64,000 nt of DNA from JAHDDW01 sp964648795 (lineage in GTDB: Bacteria > Actinomycetota > Acidimicrobiia > Acidimicrobiales > SZUA-35): the NCBI GenBank assembly GCA_964648795.1, contig CAZYMB010000002.1, positions 62,001 through 126,000 on the forward strand, in the 5' to 3' direction. A program made the translations under genes and the position numbers. Of the stretch, positions 52,067 through 61,158 are shown piece after piece. How positions within the stretch are numbered: position 1 is the first letter of the stretch; every line of letters begins with the position of its first letter. A model generated the notes under the pieces. The model was not told where the DNA came from. It saw only the letters and a program-made list of their open reading frames with translations, and ran no database searches.

Positions 52067-52591
52067 ATGCCAGAACTTACCCCCGGAACATGGAACATCG
52101 AACCAATGCACTCAGAAATTGGCTTCACGGTCCGTCACCTAGGAATGTCAAAAGTTAGAGGCCGCTTCAACTCATTCAACGGCGCTCTAACCATTGGGAC
52201 AGACGCATCTGCCAGCGCAGTGAACGCCGAGGTTGATCTGTCTTCGGTTGATACAAACAACGAAGACAGAGATAATCACCTCAAAAGCTCTGACTTCTTT
52301 AACGCCGAGCAACATCCAAAGATGACTTTTGCTTCTACTTCTGTTAGCGACAGCAAGTTAGCTGGCGATCTAACAATCAATGGAATCACGAAACCAGTAG
52401 AACTAGACATGGAAGTACATGGAGTTGCAGTAGACAACTATGAAATGACGCGTGCAGGCTTCTCCGCAACCGGTGCCATTAAGCGCAGCGACTATGGAAT
52501 TGACTTTAACGCTCCCCTAGGTCTAGATGGAATGTTAATTTCAGACAAAGTCGAGATTGAGCTAGAAGTCCAAGCTGTACCAGAAGGTTAA
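52067..52591 (+). CDS. YceI-like family protein
   Basis: 174 residues from ATG 52067; AAGGAG six bases upstream decides this start against an in-frame upstream one at 52037. 'GTWNIEPMHSEIGFTVRHLGMSKVRGRF' in part (HSEIGFTVRHLG) is the YceI lipocalin-like entry; 'VDLSSVDTNNEDRDNHLKS' and 'DLTINGITKPV' follow. YceI proteins bind isoprenoid or amphiphilic molecules. There is no signal peptide, so it is cytosolic here. Divergent from the MarR gene. Confidence 0.92.
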   Translation: MPELTPGTWNIEPMHSEIGFTVRHLGMSKVRGRFNSFNGALTIGTDASASAVNAEVDLSSVDTNNEDRDNHLKSSDFFNAEQHPKMTFASTSVSDSKLAGDLTINGITKPVELDMEVHGVAVDNYEMTRAGFSATGAIKRSDYGIDFNAPLGLDGMLISDKVEIELEVQAVPEG

Positions 52592-52706
52592 ATTCTAGGT
52601 TGCCTCCTTGTCAGCCTAAGCCCCCACCCATTCAGGCTGACAAGGGTGCAATCGTCCTGCGCTTCAAAGAAGCCTCCCTCTGATATCTGAGAGCTAAAGT
52701 GGAGCT

Positions 52707-53501
52707 ATGTTCAAAGGCCTTCGCAAACTCATTGGTGCGCTAGCAATCACACTCGGGCTACTTGGCGCTATAGCTTCCATTATTGGTATCACCTTGGCGG
52801 TGCGTGCAGGACTACAAGCCCAAGACAGAGTCGAGGATATAACTTCGGCAATCACCGAACCATTAAGTTCGGCTCAGGAAAGAGCAGCTGAAGTAGCCGC
52901 TAATCAAACTGCGATCGATGGCGAATTGCGTTCAGAAGTCATCTCAGATCGCATTGAAACTGCACGATCCGAGATCAGCCAGATTGATGAGCACCCAGTC
53001 TACGGCTGGCTTCCAATTGACAAAGATCGCCTTACCGATTCGTTAGACGACTCCTCTACTGTGACCGAATCAAGGCTTACTACTCAATCAGCTGGACGCC
53101 TTGGCGAAACCCTCGGTGAGGCTCAGGAGTCGGTCGATGACTTTTCAAGCTCACTTCGTTTCTGGGTTCGTCTCGCAAGTATCGCTGGCATCGCTTTCGG
53201 ACTATGGGCCTTGCTAGGCCAACTAGCGTTGATGGGCTGGGGTCGCCGACGACGCAAGAAAGTGAAAGATCAGGTCAGAGCCAAATCTGAAGAAGAAAAG
53301 TTAGCTGCTATCGAAAGAAACGAAGCAGACTTGGCTAAAGATGAAGAGATAGAAACACTCAAAGCCACTATGGAAGCAAATGGCGACGTAGCTGAAGCCG
53401 CCCAGGCAGAGGTTGAGTCGCTTGAAGAAGCAGCCGAGGTTAAATCGCTAGAAGACACTTCAGAGTTTGAAACTGAAACCACAGATCAGACCGACACTTA
53501 A
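52707..53501 (+). CDS. Two-TM membrane protein with acidic coiled-coil tail
   Basis: 264 residues. TM1 ~8-33 ('LIGALAITLGLLGAIASIIG'), a helical extracytoplasmic segment (~35-145), TM2 ~150-175, a basic 'RRRRKKVKDQ' anchor and a highly acidic helical C-terminus (~190-264) likely to coil. No family recognised. GGAG precedes the ATG. Confidence 0.65.
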   Translation: MFKGLRKLIGALAITLGLLGAIASIIGITLAVRAGLQAQDRVEDITSAITEPLSSAQERAAEVAANQTAIDGELRSEVISDRIETARSEISQIDEHPVYGWLPIDKDRLTDSLDDSSTVTESRLTTQSAGRLGETLGEAQESVDDFSSSLRFWVRLASIAGIAFGLWALLGQLALMGWGRRRRKKVKDQVRAKSEEEKLAAIERNEADLAKDEEIETLKATMEANGDVAEAAQAEVESLEEAAEVKSLEDTSEFETETTDQTDT

Positions 53502-53548
53502 CCCGCATTTCCTTTCACACCAGCAAGTCTTCATTAACGTCAAAGTGC

Positions 53549-53554
53549 TATTGT
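53549..53554 (+). promoter_or_regulatory. Leaderless -10 box of the K+ channel gene
   Basis: TATTGT followed by seven bases and ATG 53562. Confidence 0.4.
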
Positions 53555-53561
53555 GTAGCTA

Positions 53562-53897
53562 ATGGGTGTTGTCGCCATACGAAGAGGCCTCCTCGACTTT
53601 GCCAAGTCCTCAAGTGGTCAGATACTAATTGGGATCTCTTCATCGACCATCGCTGTCGGAACTGTCTTCTACCGCTTTATTGAAGATTGGAGCTGGCTAG
53701 ACAGCCTTTACTTCAGCGTCATAACGCTAACTACTGTTGGTTACGGAGACTTCTCTCCTCAAACTAACTTTGGCAAACTTTTCACTGTCTTCTATGTGCT
53801 AATAGGCATTGGTATTTTCGTGGCCTTCCTAAACGAAATCGCACATCAAATAGTCTCCGCTCGCAAACAGCGTGAATCTAGCAAGACTCAAGACTAG
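53562..53897 (+). CDS. Two-TM potassium channel
   Basis: 111 residues. TM1, a pore helix, the K+ selectivity filter 'TTVGYGDFSP' and TM2, followed by a short basic tail without an RCK domain, so it is a minimal K+ channel of the ion_trans_2 type. TATTGT ends seven bases before the ATG, suggesting a leaderless mRNA. Its stop overlaps that of the convergent hydrolase by 4 bp. Confidence 0.9.
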   Translation: MGVVAIRRGLLDFAKSSSGQILIGISSSTIAVGTVFYRFIEDWSWLDSLYFSVITLTTVGYGDFSPQTNFGKLFTVFYVLIGIGIFVAFLNEIAHQIVSARKQRESSKTQD

Positions 53898-54640
53898 TGT
53901 GCTGGAGTATCTAGGTGCTCCGCAAATAGAGCCATAGTTTTTGACCATGAACCCTTGGCCGCTACGTCGTGATAGGTCGGACCGCTTGGCCATGTAAAGC
54001 CGTGACCGGCACCATCAAAAATTTCAACTTCAACATTTGATAGCGGAGCAACTGCATCGAAGAACGGCTGGTGCATTTCAACAGATTGAACATCGTCATC
54101 CTTACCGACACCAAAATACAAGGGCTGAACTAACCGAGCTGCAGTTAAATGCGGTGAATCGTCAGCGTCGTCGACTAGTAGCGATGGATGCCAAGCTGCT
54201 CCTACAACAAACTGCGCTGGCAATCGCATAAAGGTTCGAAAGACCGCTCTTGCCCCGAGGCAGAACCCAATCGTACCCAGCTTTTCATCTGCAGCTACAC
54301 CGACTGCTATCAGAGTGTCATCTAAATCTTGTTGAATTTGTTCATCAGTCATTGAGTTCAACATCTCAGAAATCTTCGCCCTTGCAGCATCATCTATCTC
54401 GTCTGGCTCATAACCAATCATGCGCCCATGACGGTGATGAAGATCAGGTGCAACCACCCGATAACCCTCTCCAGCTAAACGCAACATAAAATCATGGACT
54501 GACTTTCGGATCCCAGGAGCATCATGAAAGATCACAATTGTTGGATGTTTGTGATCATCATTTGGCTCTTTTAACAAGACCGACATCTCGCCATTAATAG
54601 TTTCGACATTTATGATTGATTCAGAAATTGTGTTAGTCAT
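53894..54640 (-). CDS. Dienelactone hydrolase family protein
   Basis: 248 residues, alpha/beta hydrolase. Nucleophile elbow 'GFCLGARAVF' with Cys as in dienelactone hydrolases, oxyanion region 'IVIFHDAPGIRK', and catalytic His in 'DGAGHGFTW'. It cleaves lactones or esters in the cytosol. There is no aromatic-degradation cluster nearby. Confidence 0.88.
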   Translation of the reverse strand: MTNTISESIINVETINGEMSVLLKEPNDDHKHPTIVIFHDAPGIRKSVHDFMLRLAGEGYRVVAPDLHHRHGRMIGYEPDEIDDAARAKISEMLNSMTDEQIQQDLDDTLIAVGVAADEKLGTIGFCLGARAVFRTFMRLPAQFVVGAAWHPSLLVDDADDSPHLTAARLVQPLYFGVGKDDDVQSVEMHQPFFDAVAPLSNVEVEIFDGAGHGFTWPSGPTYHDVAAKGSWSKTMALFAEHLDTPAH

Positions 54641-54719
54641 GCGCTCAATCTAGCGCTAACTGCTAGTTTCCAGCAGTCTGACCGGAGGCCAGAAACACAC
54701 CAATATTCACACTGTCTAG

Positions 54720-55418
54720 TTAGCAGCAGTCGTGAAGCTCTCCATCAACAACGAAAGCGTTACAATTAAATCTTTCGCAGCGATAACCGTGGCGCTCCTC
54801 ATTCGTTTCGTGTTTGCTTTCTCCGGCTGTTACTTCCATAGGAAGGGCCGCTTTACTGTCAGGCAGAGGACATAGCCATGTCCCCCAAACACAAGATGGG
54901 TGGAACGAATAGTTGAAATCTACTACTAGCTCATCAGAATCAGCGGTGCCCAAATCAGCGCCCTTTGCCCCATCCAGCAAGTAGCGACCCGACCCGTAGG
55001 TAAGACTTCCGTTAGTGTCATCTCGAAACGGCAGAAGCCAACCCCCACCATAGGAGTCGGCCCAATAGATAGGAAGCCGATAAAGCTCCTCTTTGAGTTT
55101 AAATTCAATATTTCCTACGCCTATAAAGCTTCTTGTGACATCTTGATCATCTGACACAGTCAGATCTTCGACATCTGACTCAACAATTCGACCGCTCGTA
55201 CGCCACTGCGGGTCATAGTTCCAAAATGGTGCCGGTGACATACCAGCCGCCACAAAAGCAGAACTTGGATGACTAGATAGCAAAGAGTGTCTGGCCTCAC
55301 ACCAGTTAGACCAGGTCTCATCATTCGGCAAGACACTCTGTCTGACGACGCTATAAAAGTCAGTTATTTGTGCTCTGTATCCAGCCAAGTCTTGGTATCC
55401 GGAAGTCGAAAGAGTCAT
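54720..55418 (-). CDS. DUF1684 family protein
   Basis: 232 residues. 'YGGGWLLPFRDDTNGSLTYG' and 'SGRYLLDG', then 'VVDFNYSFHPSCVWG' and 'CPLPDSKAALPMEVTAGE' are the DUF1684 core. The family is widespread, of unknown function. The C-terminus adds a Cys-rich tail ('RCERFNCNAFVVDGELHDCC') that could bind metal and is not in the family core. Transcribed alone. Confidence 0.85.
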   Translation of the reverse strand: MTLSTSGYQDLAGYRAQITDFYSVVRQSVLPNDETWSNWCEARHSLLSSHPSSAFVAAGMSPAPFWNYDPQWRTSGRIVESDVEDLTVSDDQDVTRSFIGVGNIEFKLKEELYRLPIYWADSYGGGWLLPFRDDTNGSLTYGSGRYLLDGAKGADLGTADSDELVVDFNYSFHPSCVWGTWLCPLPDSKAALPMEVTAGESKHETNEERHGYRCERFNCNAFVVDGELHDCC

Positions 55419-55504
55419 CTACCGACATTGTAGACGACCCAAACTGTTAGCCTCAATTACGAGCTGGAAAACCTGAATGGGTATAGTTAGAGAGGGATTG
55501 ACTA

Positions 55505-56218
55505 GTGGCAGATTTCAAAACTCACTTAGCGGGAGCCGCTATAGGTTCGGCAGCGCTGGCGACTAGCTTGGCATCTTCGGACACAATCGAAAGTGGCGAA
55601 GCATTGGGCCTGTTTACCGTCGGTGTAGTTGGCGGCCTATTGCCCGATGTCGATTTAGGCCATTCAACGCCAGTATCACTGGCTCGTAAAGCTGCAACAG
55701 CGTTTGGCATAGTAGTTATTGCCTTCCAACTCGCAGACGTCTACTCGATTGTTGAAATCGCAATAGTCGCACTCGGTATGTACTTTGTGGTGCAGACTGG
55801 CTTCAAACTATTCGACAGATTCACAAAACACCGTGGCCTGTTCCACTCACTACCCGCCGCGATGGTTTGCGGCCTAACACTGGGCGTGATTATCGACTAC
55901 CTAACAACAAGTTCAGATGCCCTGGTCTGGTTCTATATAGCATTTATGTTTCTGGGCTTCATCTTACACCTCGTATTAGATGAGGCCTACAGCGTGAATC
56001 TGTTGGGCGCCTCTTTCAAACGTTCTTTCGGTACGGCTCTAAAACTTGGCGACCGCAAGAACCCTGTTGGGACTGCTCTGTTATATCTCTCAGTCATCGT
56101 GGCGTTCACCCTTAACCCTCCGGTCGATTCGGCCCTAGACATCTTGGGTGACAGCTCTACCTATACGACAATATTCGACAATCTATGGCCGGATGGCCAA
56201 TGGTTCCAAAGCTTGTAG
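55505..56218 (+). CDS. YdjM-type membrane-bound metal-dependent hydrolase
   Basis: 237 residues from GTG 55505. 'FKTHLAGAAIG', 'GGLLPDVDLGHSTP', 'HRGLFHSLPAAMV' and 'ILHLVLDEAYSVN' carry the His/Asp ligands of the DUF457/YdjM family, with about five TM helices. Substrate unknown. GAGAGG lies upstream. Confidence 0.85.
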   Translation: MADFKTHLAGAAIGSAALATSLASSDTIESGEALGLFTVGVVGGLLPDVDLGHSTPVSLARKAATAFGIVVIAFQLADVYSIVEIAIVALGMYFVVQTGFKLFDRFTKHRGLFHSLPAAMVCGLTLGVIIDYLTTSSDALVWFYIAFMFLGFILHLVLDEAYSVNLLGASFKRSFGTALKLGDRKNPVGTALLYLSVIVAFTLNPPVDSALDILGDSSTYTTIFDNLWPDGQWFQSL

Positions 56219-56235
56219 GCCTACGAACATAGGTC

Positions 56236-57045
56236 CTAGCGTCGAGCCTGTGGCCCCTGAGATCGAGGGAACGGCAATGACGGCAACGTTTCTAAGGTTA
56301 TGAATTCAATACCCTCGAGAAGGTCCAGTGAAGTTGGGCCCATTTTTAGTCCGTCATAAACTTTGCTTACGGACCAATTCTTTGGGACTCCTTCAATGAC
56401 TATCACATCACAGTTTTTAGGGGCCTCGATTCTGTTTGGAGAATTACTTGGGATGTGGAAGAACTCGTTAACGAAAGATCTGATAACAGCACCGTGAGCC
56501 ACAATTAGGAAATCAGTTAAGCCTTGCGCAACATCCCTTGCCAGGGTGCCCTCTATAAAGCTTTTGACCCTAAGGCTCACATCGTTAGTTGACTCACCTA
56601 GCAACTTTCTCGATACAAACGGGTTCGCTCTATCTGTTCTAATTTGCAAACGCATAAGGTCGTTTATAAGTCCAAGAGAATAGTCTGAAGGATCTCCCAT
56701 GCCCATTTCCGACTCGGCGCCAAAGAACTTCTCTATTAGACGGTCATCTTGCTTAATCTTTGGAAACTCCTCCCCGAAGAATTCGACTAGACCTCCGTCG
56801 CAAAGCCCACGCAAAGTCTGAAGAGCCCGCTGGTACGGGCTGACAAAAATAGCTGGCTCAAAGTCAGCCTGCTCGGCCATCCGAGCTTTGTAAAACTCCG
56901 CCAAAAATTCGCCAGCCGCCAAGGACTGCTGGCAACCCGTTCTGGTTAGTCCTACTTTGTCATCGCCAGACAAATAGTGTCTCGGGTCAACATTCGCTTC
57001 AGATTCACCGTGCCTAACGAGCACAATGTTAACTTTTTCCGCCAT
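56236..57045 (-). CDS. Histidine phosphatase (phosphoglycerate-mutase-like)
   Basis: 269 residues. RHG motif 'LVRHGESEANV' (~9-19) with the phospho-acceptor His, second Arg in 'SPYQRALQTL' and the C-terminal His in 'VAHGAVIRSF'. It is probably a phosphatase of small molecules rather than glycolytic mutase. Divergent from the ABC-F gene 50 bp away. Confidence 0.9.
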   Translation of the reverse strand: MAEKVNIVLVRHGESEANVDPRHYLSGDDKVGLTRTGCQQSLAAGEFLAEFYKARMAEQADFEPAIFVSPYQRALQTLRGLCDGGLVEFFGEEFPKIKQDDRLIEKFFGAESEMGMGDPSDYSLGLINDLMRLQIRTDRANPFVSRKLLGESTNDVSLRVKSFIEGTLARDVAQGLTDFLIVAHGAVIRSFVNEFFHIPSNSPNRIEAPKNCDVIVIEGVPKNWSVSKVYDGLKMGPTSLDLLEGIEFITLETLPSLPFPRSQGPQARR

Positions 57046-57083
57046 GTACCCAGTCTAGCACCGCTATTGACACCAAAAACTCG

Positions 57084-57089
57084 TAGCAT
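57084..57089 (+). promoter_or_regulatory. Leaderless -10 box of the ABC-F gene
   Basis: TAGCAT followed by six bases and the GTG start at 57096; no Shine-Dalgarno. Confidence 0.4.
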
Positions 57090-57095
57090 CAACAA

Positions 57096-58832
57096 GTGAT
57101 CGTTCTTGATGCTCAGAATCTTTCCCTCTCACTAGCCGGCAAACAACTATTTGAAGACCTGTCATTTACTATAAACAACCACGATCGTCTCGGCGTTCTA
57201 GGCATTAATGGCACCGGTAAGTCAACATTACTCAACGTACTATCTGGGACAAGAGAGTTAGATTCAGGAACTCTGATAATTCCAGACGGCACCCGTGTTG
57301 AGTTCCTTAACCAAAACCCCGACCTACGCCCAGGCAAGATCATTGATGCCGTAGATGACAGCTGGGAAGCCCAAGCAGCGTTGACCCGTCTGGGAATGGG
57401 CGAGCACTTCGAACGAAATACCGATGAACTCTCTGGTGGTGAAGAAAAACGAGTCGCTCTAGCTAAGGCTCTTACTACCCCAAGTGATCTACTCATCCTG
57501 GACGAGCCAACAAACCACCTCGACCTCGACGCCATTGACTGGCTAACCGAATTCTTACAAAAACGTAGAGGAGCGTTGATACTTGTAACCCACGATCGAC
57601 ACATGCTCGACGATGTCACTACCAAAATGCTCGAACTTGACCGGGGCAGTGGCTTCTTTCATCTCGGAAACTACTCGTCATATCTGGAAGCTAAACAAAC
57701 CCGCCAGGAACAAGTCGAGAAGGCAGAAACCATCCGCCGCAACTTGGCTAAGACAGAGCTTGCATGGCTGCGAAGAGGTGCGCCGGCCAGAACATCAAAA
57801 CCTAAGGCTCGTATTGCGGCAGCTGAGGAGATGATTGCCCACAAAGTCCAAGAAGTTGCACGACCAGCCGATCTGCATCTGAACTTCCCTACCCCACGGT
57901 TAGGTGACATTGTTGTAGAGCTCGAAGATGTAGCTATGAGTACCGAGCATGGAACATTATTCTCTGGAGTAGAGCTACGACTCGATCCACGGGAGCGGCT
58001 TGGAATCGTTGGCCCCAACGGAGCGGGCAAGACAACTCTTCTAGACCTAATAGCTGGTCGACGTGAACCAGAAACCGGCACACGTAAAGAGGGCACAACG
58101 GTCAAAATCGGTTACTACGACCAGCACTCCACAGACCTAGACTTAACATGTCGAGTCAAAGAGTTTGTAGCTGGGCCTGACCGTGAACCCGACTGGACAG
58201 ATGCCAAGCTGCTTGAGTCTTTCTGGTTCGATAAGAGTGCACAATGGGCCCAACTAAGCGAGCTATCTGGTGGCGAACGCAGACGACTACAACTGCTACA
58301 CATCATTGCTCAAAAACCAAATGTGTTGCTACTCGATGAGCCAACCAACGATTTTGACATCGAGACCCTACGTTCTCTCGAAGACTTTCTAGAAGACTGG
58401 CCTGGCGCAGTAGTGACAGTTAGCCACGACAGAGCATTCTTAGAACGAGTTGTCGCAGATGCATTAGTAATAGATGGCAAAGGGTTTGTTGGCCGATGGC
58501 CTGGCGGCTTCGGAGCCTGGGACATAGAGCGCCGAAACCAAGCCAACCCAAAAAAGAAGAAACAGAAAGCAAAGGCTACTCCAGGCACAAAAACTTCTGA
58601 GGACAAACCAAGATCTGCCAGCACATTGCGTCACCTACTCAAAGAAAACGAGAAACTCCAAGCAAAACTCGCCAAACAAAAAGAGTCCCTGACTAAACAG
58701 CTGGAAGAAGCCGGCGACGACTACGAAGCCCTAGGCACTATCGGTGCAGAACTAGGCGAGATAGAAACGCAAATTAACGCTGCTGAAGAAGCATGGCTCG
58801 AGCTCGAATCCGAACGAGAATCTGCTTCCTAG
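57096..58832 (+). CDS. ABC-F ATPase, Uup-like
   Basis: 578 residues with two ABC domains and no TM. Walker A 'GINGTGKSTL' and 'GPNGAGKTTLL'; signatures 'LSGGEEKRVALA' and 'LSGGERRRLQLL'; Walker B/H-loop 'LLILDEPTNHLD' and 'VLLLDEPTNDFD' (His replaced by Phe in the second). The linker 'ELAWLRRGAPARTSKPKARI' is Uup/EttA-type and the C-terminal coiled coil (~510-578) matches Uup. These act on ribosomes or on replication intermediates. Start GTG, probably leaderless. Confidence 0.93.
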   Translation: MIVLDAQNLSLSLAGKQLFEDLSFTINNHDRLGVLGINGTGKSTLLNVLSGTRELDSGTLIIPDGTRVEFLNQNPDLRPGKIIDAVDDSWEAQAALTRLGMGEHFERNTDELSGGEEKRVALAKALTTPSDLLILDEPTNHLDLDAIDWLTEFLQKRRGALILVTHDRHMLDDVTTKMLELDRGSGFFHLGNYSSYLEAKQTRQEQVEKAETIRRNLAKTELAWLRRGAPARTSKPKARIAAAEEMIAHKVQEVARPADLHLNFPTPRLGDIVVELEDVAMSTEHGTLFSGVELRLDPRERLGIVGPNGAGKTTLLDLIAGRREPETGTRKEGTTVKIGYYDQHSTDLDLTCRVKEFVAGPDREPDWTDAKLLESFWFDKSAQWAQLSELSGGERRRLQLLHIIAQKPNVLLLDEPTNDFDIETLRSLEDFLEDWPGAVVTVSHDRAFLERVVADALVIDGKGFVGRWPGGFGAWDIERRNQANPKKKKQKAKATPGTKTSEDKPRSASTLRHLLKENEKLQAKLAKQKESLTKQLEEAGDDYEALGTIGAELGEIETQINAAEEAWLELESERESAS

Positions 58833-58899
58833 CCGTCATCCTAAACTTGTTCTATCATATCACCTAAAGAAGGCCACTAAAGGTGTCGATTAAGAGAAT

Positions 58900-59397
58900 G
58901 TGCAACAGACAGAGAAGCCGAGGCCTAAAATAGTAACACTCGTTAAGCGATTTTTAGCTGGCATAGCTGGCATCATGCTGATTCTGGTTGGGTTTGCAAT
59001 CATTGCATTGATAACTGTCATACTGCTCCGAGACGGGAATTTGGCCTCTCCGAGAATTTTCGGAGCAGTATCATTCCCAGTAATCGGATTTAAGTTGTGC
59101 GCTTATGCAATCGCTCCCAATTGGTTTGCTCGTCGGCAGAAAACAACTGTCTTTGGAAAGAACGCAAATAGGAGATTCGCAAGAGGGCTACTACTTCTAG
59201 GAGCTCTCTCCCTGCTCCTCCCACTGGTTACCGAAACAAGGTTTTCCGTAGCATTCATCGTAGCCAGCACTTTTTCAGCGATTGGGTTCATGGTTTTGAA
59301 AGCAACTCAGCAAGTAAAAGACCCAGATAATGGTGAAGTAACTCTGAAGAGCCCAGGGGGACTTAACCAAACTGAAGAGACCAGCATCTTCCGCTAA
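58900..59397 (+). CDS. Small membrane protein, unknown function
   Basis: 165 residues from GTG 58900, with about four TM helices and a basic loop 'RRQKTTVFGKNANRRFARG' in the middle. No family recognised. It follows the ABC-F gene by 67 bp and converges with the uptake operon. Confidence 0.6.
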   Translation: MQQTEKPRPKIVTLVKRFLAGIAGIMLILVGFAIIALITVILLRDGNLASPRIFGAVSFPVIGFKLCAYAIAPNWFARRQKTTVFGKNANRRFARGLLLLGALSLLLPLVTETRFSVAFIVASTFSAIGFMVLKATQQVKDPDNGEVTLKSPGGLNQTEETSIFR

Positions 59398-59412
59398 GGA
59401 TAGCCAGCCTAC

Positions 59413-60162
59413 CTAGACCGCATATATAGAGGTATAGCCATCTTGGCCCACTGCTAAACGAATATCGGTTTGATACAGCTCCCCGAGAGCGCTCTCGGTC
59501 ATAACCTGATCAGGTGGTCCATAATCGACAACCCTGCCTTGGTTCAACAAGACAACATTGTCGCTAAAGCGTGCAGCCAGACCCAAGTCGTGCATTGCCG
59601 CTAATACTGTTAGCTCACGCGAGGCAATCAACTCCTGTTGTAAAACAGATTGGCTAACCACTGCCCCGATATCAAGAGAGGAAGTGAACTCATCGAGCAA
59701 CATCACAGGTGTTTCCTGACAGAGGCTTCGAGCAAAGCCAATCCGTTGCATTTCTCCACCCGAAAGAGAAGTCACTGAGCGGCCTGATAGGTGTGATGCA
59801 CCAACTAGGTCTATTGCGTCCTCTGCTATCTGTCGATCATTGGCTTTTGGTATTTGCAGCAAACCAAGGTGTGCAACACGTCCGAGTAATACATATTCAC
59901 CTACCGACATCCCCTTAGGTCTGTTTAAAGATTGAGGAAGGTAAGACACAGTTTGTCCAACATCCAAACTAGTGAGGTCATTGCCTTCCCAGTAAATCGA
60001 CCCGTCTGAATCCAGCTGACCAAGAATCGAACGAAGGAGAGAGGTCTTACCAGATCCGTTTGGACCAATAACAGAAGTCCATCCACTAGACAGCGTCACG
60101 TCTATGTTTTCTAGGACTTGTTTCTGGCCGTAGCTAGCGCGTCGGATATCTAGTTCCAACAT
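59413..60162 (-). CDS. Metallophore/B12 ABC transporter ATPase (FecE/BtuD-like)
   Basis: 249 residues. Walker A 'GPNGSGKTSLL', signature 'LSGGEMQRIGFARSL', Walker B 'VMLLDEFTSSLD'. The order SBP-permease-ATPase and adjacency (its ATG abuts the permease stop) show a type-II importer for iron-siderophore, haem or cobalamin. No cobalamin riboswitch is upstream. Confidence 0.93.
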   Translation of the reverse strand: MLELDIRRASYGQKQVLENIDVTLSSGWTSVIGPNGSGKTSLLRSILGQLDSDGSIYWEGNDLTSLDVGQTVSYLPQSLNRPKGMSVGEYVLLGRVAHLGLLQIPKANDRQIAEDAIDLVGASHLSGRSVTSLSGGEMQRIGFARSLCQETPVMLLDEFTSSLDIGAVVSQSVLQQELIASRELTVLAAMHDLGLAARFSDNVVLLNQGRVVDYGPPDQVMTESALGELYQTDIRLAVGQDGYTSIYAV

Positions 60163-61140
60163 TTAGGACCTCTCTCGAATTAGCACGAGCATAAAGATCG
60201 GGGCTCCCAAAATCCCTGTCAAAACTCCAACTGGCAAAGATGCCGCCCTAGCTATTGAGTCAATAGAAACTAAGAACGCTGCACCAAAGACTGCACTTAA
60301 CGGGACAATTACCTTATAGCTATACCCAAACGCAATCCGAACCATATGTGGAACGACGAGTCCGACAAAGGCGAGCAAGCCAGAAACTGAAACTACCGCT
60401 GCAGTTAGCAATGTTGCGGCTCCGACTGCCGTAGCCCTCGTCCTGGCAGGACTGGCACCCAAAGACTGCGCCTCAGAGTCTCCAACTCGTAGCACGTCTA
60501 GTTGGGCTCCGAACACAATAAGTAGCGCACCACATACAACAACAAATGGGGCGACACTAAGAACTTCTGACCACCCTTGCGTCGATAAGCCACCAACCAC
60601 CCAAACAAAGACAGCTTCAATTGCATCGCTGTTAGTAAACAAAATAAAAGTCTGCAGTGATGTCAATAACGCAGCAACTGCTACCCCTGCGAGAATCAGA
60701 TTAACAGGATTGGCGCCAACGTTCCTTGCAATTGCCACCACCATAACTACTGCAATCAGTGCTCCCACGAATGCAGCAAAGGTTACAGAAACCAGAGTCA
60801 TGGGACCCGAGACAAAAACTAAAGCAGCACCAAGTCCAGCACCAGCCGCTACTCCAAGTAGATAGGGGTCGGCTAAAGGATTTTGGAAAGCGCCTTGATA
60901 TGCAGAACCACTTATAGCTAAACCGGCTCCGACCAAAGCACCCAAAACGATTCGAGGCAGACGAATCTGGTAGACGATGTCTTGTTCTACCTCGCTCAGT
61001 GGACTGACCGCACCAATTAAACCGACACGACTTATAAGGTCCTGAACAATATCAAAGATTGAAATCTCAACAGCGCCAACAACAAGGGCTGCGCCACCTA
61101 TGAATCCGAATGCAATAGAAACACAGACCCACCTAATCAC
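60163..61140 (-). CDS. FecCD/BtuC-family permease
   Basis: 325 residues with about ten TM helices. 'RLPRIVLGALVGAGLAISG', 'NPLADPYLLGVAAGAGLGA' and 'FVGLVVPHMVRIAFG' (the ATPase-coupling helix) are family hallmarks. Forms a dimer with the FecE-like ATPase. 18 bp after the binding-protein gene. Confidence 0.94.
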   Translation of the reverse strand: MIRWVCVSIAFGFIGGAALVVGAVEISIFDIVQDLISRVGLIGAVSPLSEVEQDIVYQIRLPRIVLGALVGAGLAISGSAYQGAFQNPLADPYLLGVAAGAGLGAALVFVSGPMTLVSVTFAAFVGALIAVVMVVAIARNVGANPVNLILAGVAVAALLTSLQTFILFTNSDAIEAVFVWVVGGLSTQGWSEVLSVAPFVVVCGALLIVFGAQLDVLRVGDSEAQSLGASPARTRATAVGAATLLTAAVVSVSGLLAFVGLVVPHMVRIAFGYSYKVIVPLSAVFGAAFLVSIDSIARAASLPVGVLTGILGAPIFMLVLIRERS

Positions 61141-61158
61141 GCCTAAATACTATGCCGG

